64,000 bases of DNA from assembly GCA_022835595.1 (NCBI GenBank), contig BQUP01000002.1, positions 2,342,534 to 2,406,533 on the forward strand, read 5' to 3'. Positions 62,031 through 64,000 of the stretch are shown here, piece by piece. This DNA comes from Cystobasidium ongulense. Lineage: Eukaryota; Basidiomycota; Cystobasidiomycetes; Cystobasidiales; Cystobasidiaceae. Position 1 is the stretch's first letter; each line of letters starts with the position of its first letter. The translations under genes and the position numbers were made by a program. The notes under the pieces were generated by a model that saw nothing but the letters and a program-made list of their open reading frames with translations, had not been told where the DNA came from and ran no database searches.

Positions 62031-64000
62031 ATGGCTCCAGCGTCGAAACAGCCAGAGCTCAATCTCGAGGCACCGGAAGGCGACAAGCTGCGTGTCGTTT
62101 CGGACCGGAAAGGTGGCTCGGTAGCAGCAGCAGGCGGCGGTGAGTGGGAGAGCAATCATAGCATGGTGGATGTGTGATGCTGATGCTCTTGATTTGAACG
62201 TGCTGCTCAGATGGCGGCCTGAGTGAGTTGCATTGTCTCCATCCCATTTCGGATATGCAAGACATGACACATGAAATGGGCGCTGAGAGAAATACTTTCC
62301 ATCAAACAGCGCTCCGATACCAGTCCGAGCTCCCCAAGCTGCCCATACCTCCACTCGAGGATACATGCAAGCGATATCTACGTGCTCTTGAAGGTCTTCA
62401 GGTGTGTACTCTTCGAGCTTGTCCCCGTCATGACGCTCCTCCGGCTACGTGATCGGGGAGAGCAGTACCCGGACCTGCTGCATACAATGGCTGAATGGCT
62501 GATGCTCCCTCTGTTTATGCTGTGCATTGCATAGACAACCGAAGAACATGAGCGTACAAAGAGAGTCGTTGCTGAGTTCCTGCAGAAAGAGGGGCCAGAA
62601 CTCGACGCTCGATTACGGAGATACGCCTCTCAGAGAGATTCGTACATTGAAGCATTCTGGGACGCTGCCTATCTAGACACTACAGACTCTGTAGTCCTCA
62701 ACCTGAACCCTTTCTTCGTCCTTGAGGATGATCCTACTCCTTCCCGAGGCAATCAAATGTCGAGAGCGGTAGGCCTAATCATGGCTAGTTTGGGATTCGT
62801 GCATGATCTCCGTACTGGACAACTGGAACCGGACAATATGCGTGGTACACCACTAGACATGTACCAATACTCGAGGCTGTTCGGGACAGCTCGTATTCCT
62901 ACAGCGTGGGTCTTTACTTCTTTATTTATGCGCAAAGCGCTCCCGCTGACTGCATGATTTCAAAACAGCCATGGATGCAAGATGAAGTCAGATCCTCGGT
63001 CTAAGCATATCGTCGTTCTTCGTCGCGGCCAATTCTACTATTTCAATGTCTTGGACTCGCACCATCGCCCCGCCCTAACGGAGAATGAGCTCCTTAAGAA
63101 TCTGAATGCCATATGCGCAGATGCAGACAAGACTGCTCCTCAACTAGTAGCCCAAGGTGCTGTCGGTGTTCTCTCAACGGAAAACAGAAAGCTGTGGTAC
63201 AACCTCAGAGAAGGACTGAGACAAGATAACGAGAATAGGTCATGTCGTGAGCAATCCCCTTGACGTGATCATCAGTCTTGGTACGAAGTTGACGCGACTA
63301 CTTGTGCTTTCGCAGTCGAGGTGGTCGATGCTGCTTTGTTCATTGTCTGTCTTGATGACTCTACTCCGAAAGATATTAATGAAACATGCGCCAACATGCT
63401 CTGCGGTACATACCAGCTTGATAGAGGTGTTCAAGTCGGTACTTGCACAAATCGATGGTACGAGAAGCTGCAGATCATAGTCGCCGCCAACGGAACGGCG
63501 GGTATCAACTTCGAGCATTCCGGAGTGGACGGCCATACGTCAGTATATTCCATACCTCACAATATACACCGAAGCTCGGCGTATTGACTGCGTTTGTGTT
63601 CTACAGAGTCCTAAGATATGCCGGCGATATCTACACAGAACTCATTCTACGCTTTGCAAAAAGTATAAACAATCACGCTACAACTCTTTTCAAAGCAAAG
63701 CTATCACCACATGCAACAGGAGCAGGAAAAAAAGCAAATGGAAACGGTAAACCTTCATCTAACGAGGAAGAAGAAGAGGAGTTAGACACAGAACCTAAGA
63801 AACTGGAATGGAACCTGACTCCTGAATTGAGAACCGGCATTAGGTTTGCAGAGACTAGATTATCTGATCTGATTTGCCAGAATGATATTGTTACTCTTGA
63901 ATTCGACGTAAGTGCCAGCCCTCATTTCACCTTGATATACATGAAGAACTGGCTGATACAGGCTTTTCTAGGCTTATGGAAAATCTTTCATCACAAGACA
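62031..64000 (+). CDS. YAT2: Carnitine O-acetyltransferase, YAT2-type (3' end outside window)
   Basis: Transfers acetyl groups between CoA and carnitine for transport to mitochondria. Exons: 62031..62139, 62211..62222, 62262..62401, 62535..62905, 62969..63246, 63316..63538, 63607..63907, 63972..>64000. Motifs in order: LPKLPIPPLEDTCKRYL (the family's proline-rich opening), DSVVLNLNPFFVLEDD, YSRLFGTARIP, HIVVLRRGQFYYF, and the active-site region NFEHSGVDGHTVLRY with the catalytic His. Cytosolic Yat2 forms carry a longer insert after this site, as here (acidic/Lys-rich, about 63740-63800). Exon 2 is only 12 nt, and the donor at 63247 (GTGAGC) was preferred over GTCATG at 63239 because only it gives the conserved frame. 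No presequence is evident, which favours a cytosolic enzyme. Confidence 0.93.

Overview
The window is nuclear DNA of a fungus, almost certainly a basidiomycete. The grounds are intron-rich genes with many 50-80 nt introns (donors mostly GTGAGT/GTAAGN, acceptors CAG/TAG), compact spacing of about 2.8 kb per gene on both strands, several micro-exons, and a typical fungal gene set (Kar9, Prm10/ThrE-like, Ypt35, UFD4, F-BAR cytokinesis protein, Zn2Cys6 activator, Yat2-type carnitine acetyltransferase). I cannot name the genus; a yeast-forming Tremellomycetes- or Pucciniomycotina-like lineage is a guess. I found no rRNA, convincing tRNA, CRISPR array, transposon, LTR element or virus-like relic.

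Layout: 23 protein genes. Left third (1-26 kb): 3' part of mevalonate kinase; a 15-exon Zn2Cys6 transcription factor; dihydroxyacetone kinase (-), divergent from a flavin-reductase-like protein (+); KAR9-like microtubule protein (-), divergent from a PRM10/ThrE-like membrane protein (+); YPT35-like PX protein (-); an unrecognised basic protein (+); GDP-L-fucose synthase (-); an unrecognised multi-pass membrane protein (-). Middle (28-46 kb): anion:cation symporter-family MFS transporter (+), ING/PHD chromatin reader (+), SQT1/AAMP WD40 chaperone (+), histone H4 (-), a conserved fungal protein (-), UFD4/TRIP12 HECT ubiquitin ligase (-). Right third (46-64 kb): F-BAR/SH3 cytokinesis protein (-), an acidic unrecognised protein (-), BFR2/AATF ribosome-biogenesis factor (-), SPX-RING ligase (+), mitochondrial release factor (-), ATS1/RCC1-like protein (+), and the 5' part of a YAT2-type carnitine acetyltransferase (+, runs off the window).

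The genes are mostly housekeeping functions (sterol precursor synthesis, glycerol/DHA metabolism, ribosome assembly, ubiquitin, chromatin, spindle and septum, mitochondria) and do not form a metabolic cluster. Exon structures were worked out by hand from splice motifs, reading phase and protein-family conservation. For all complete genes the joined exon lengths are divisible by three, which supports the models; starts flagged below are less certain.

I see no convincing new multi-gene system. The points most worth a second look are the Zn2Cys6 finger split over four exons including an 11-nt exon, other micro-exons, a GC-AG intron, a fungal GDP-fucose synthase, a promoter rich in CCG/CGG palindromes, and three unrecognised conserved-looking proteins.
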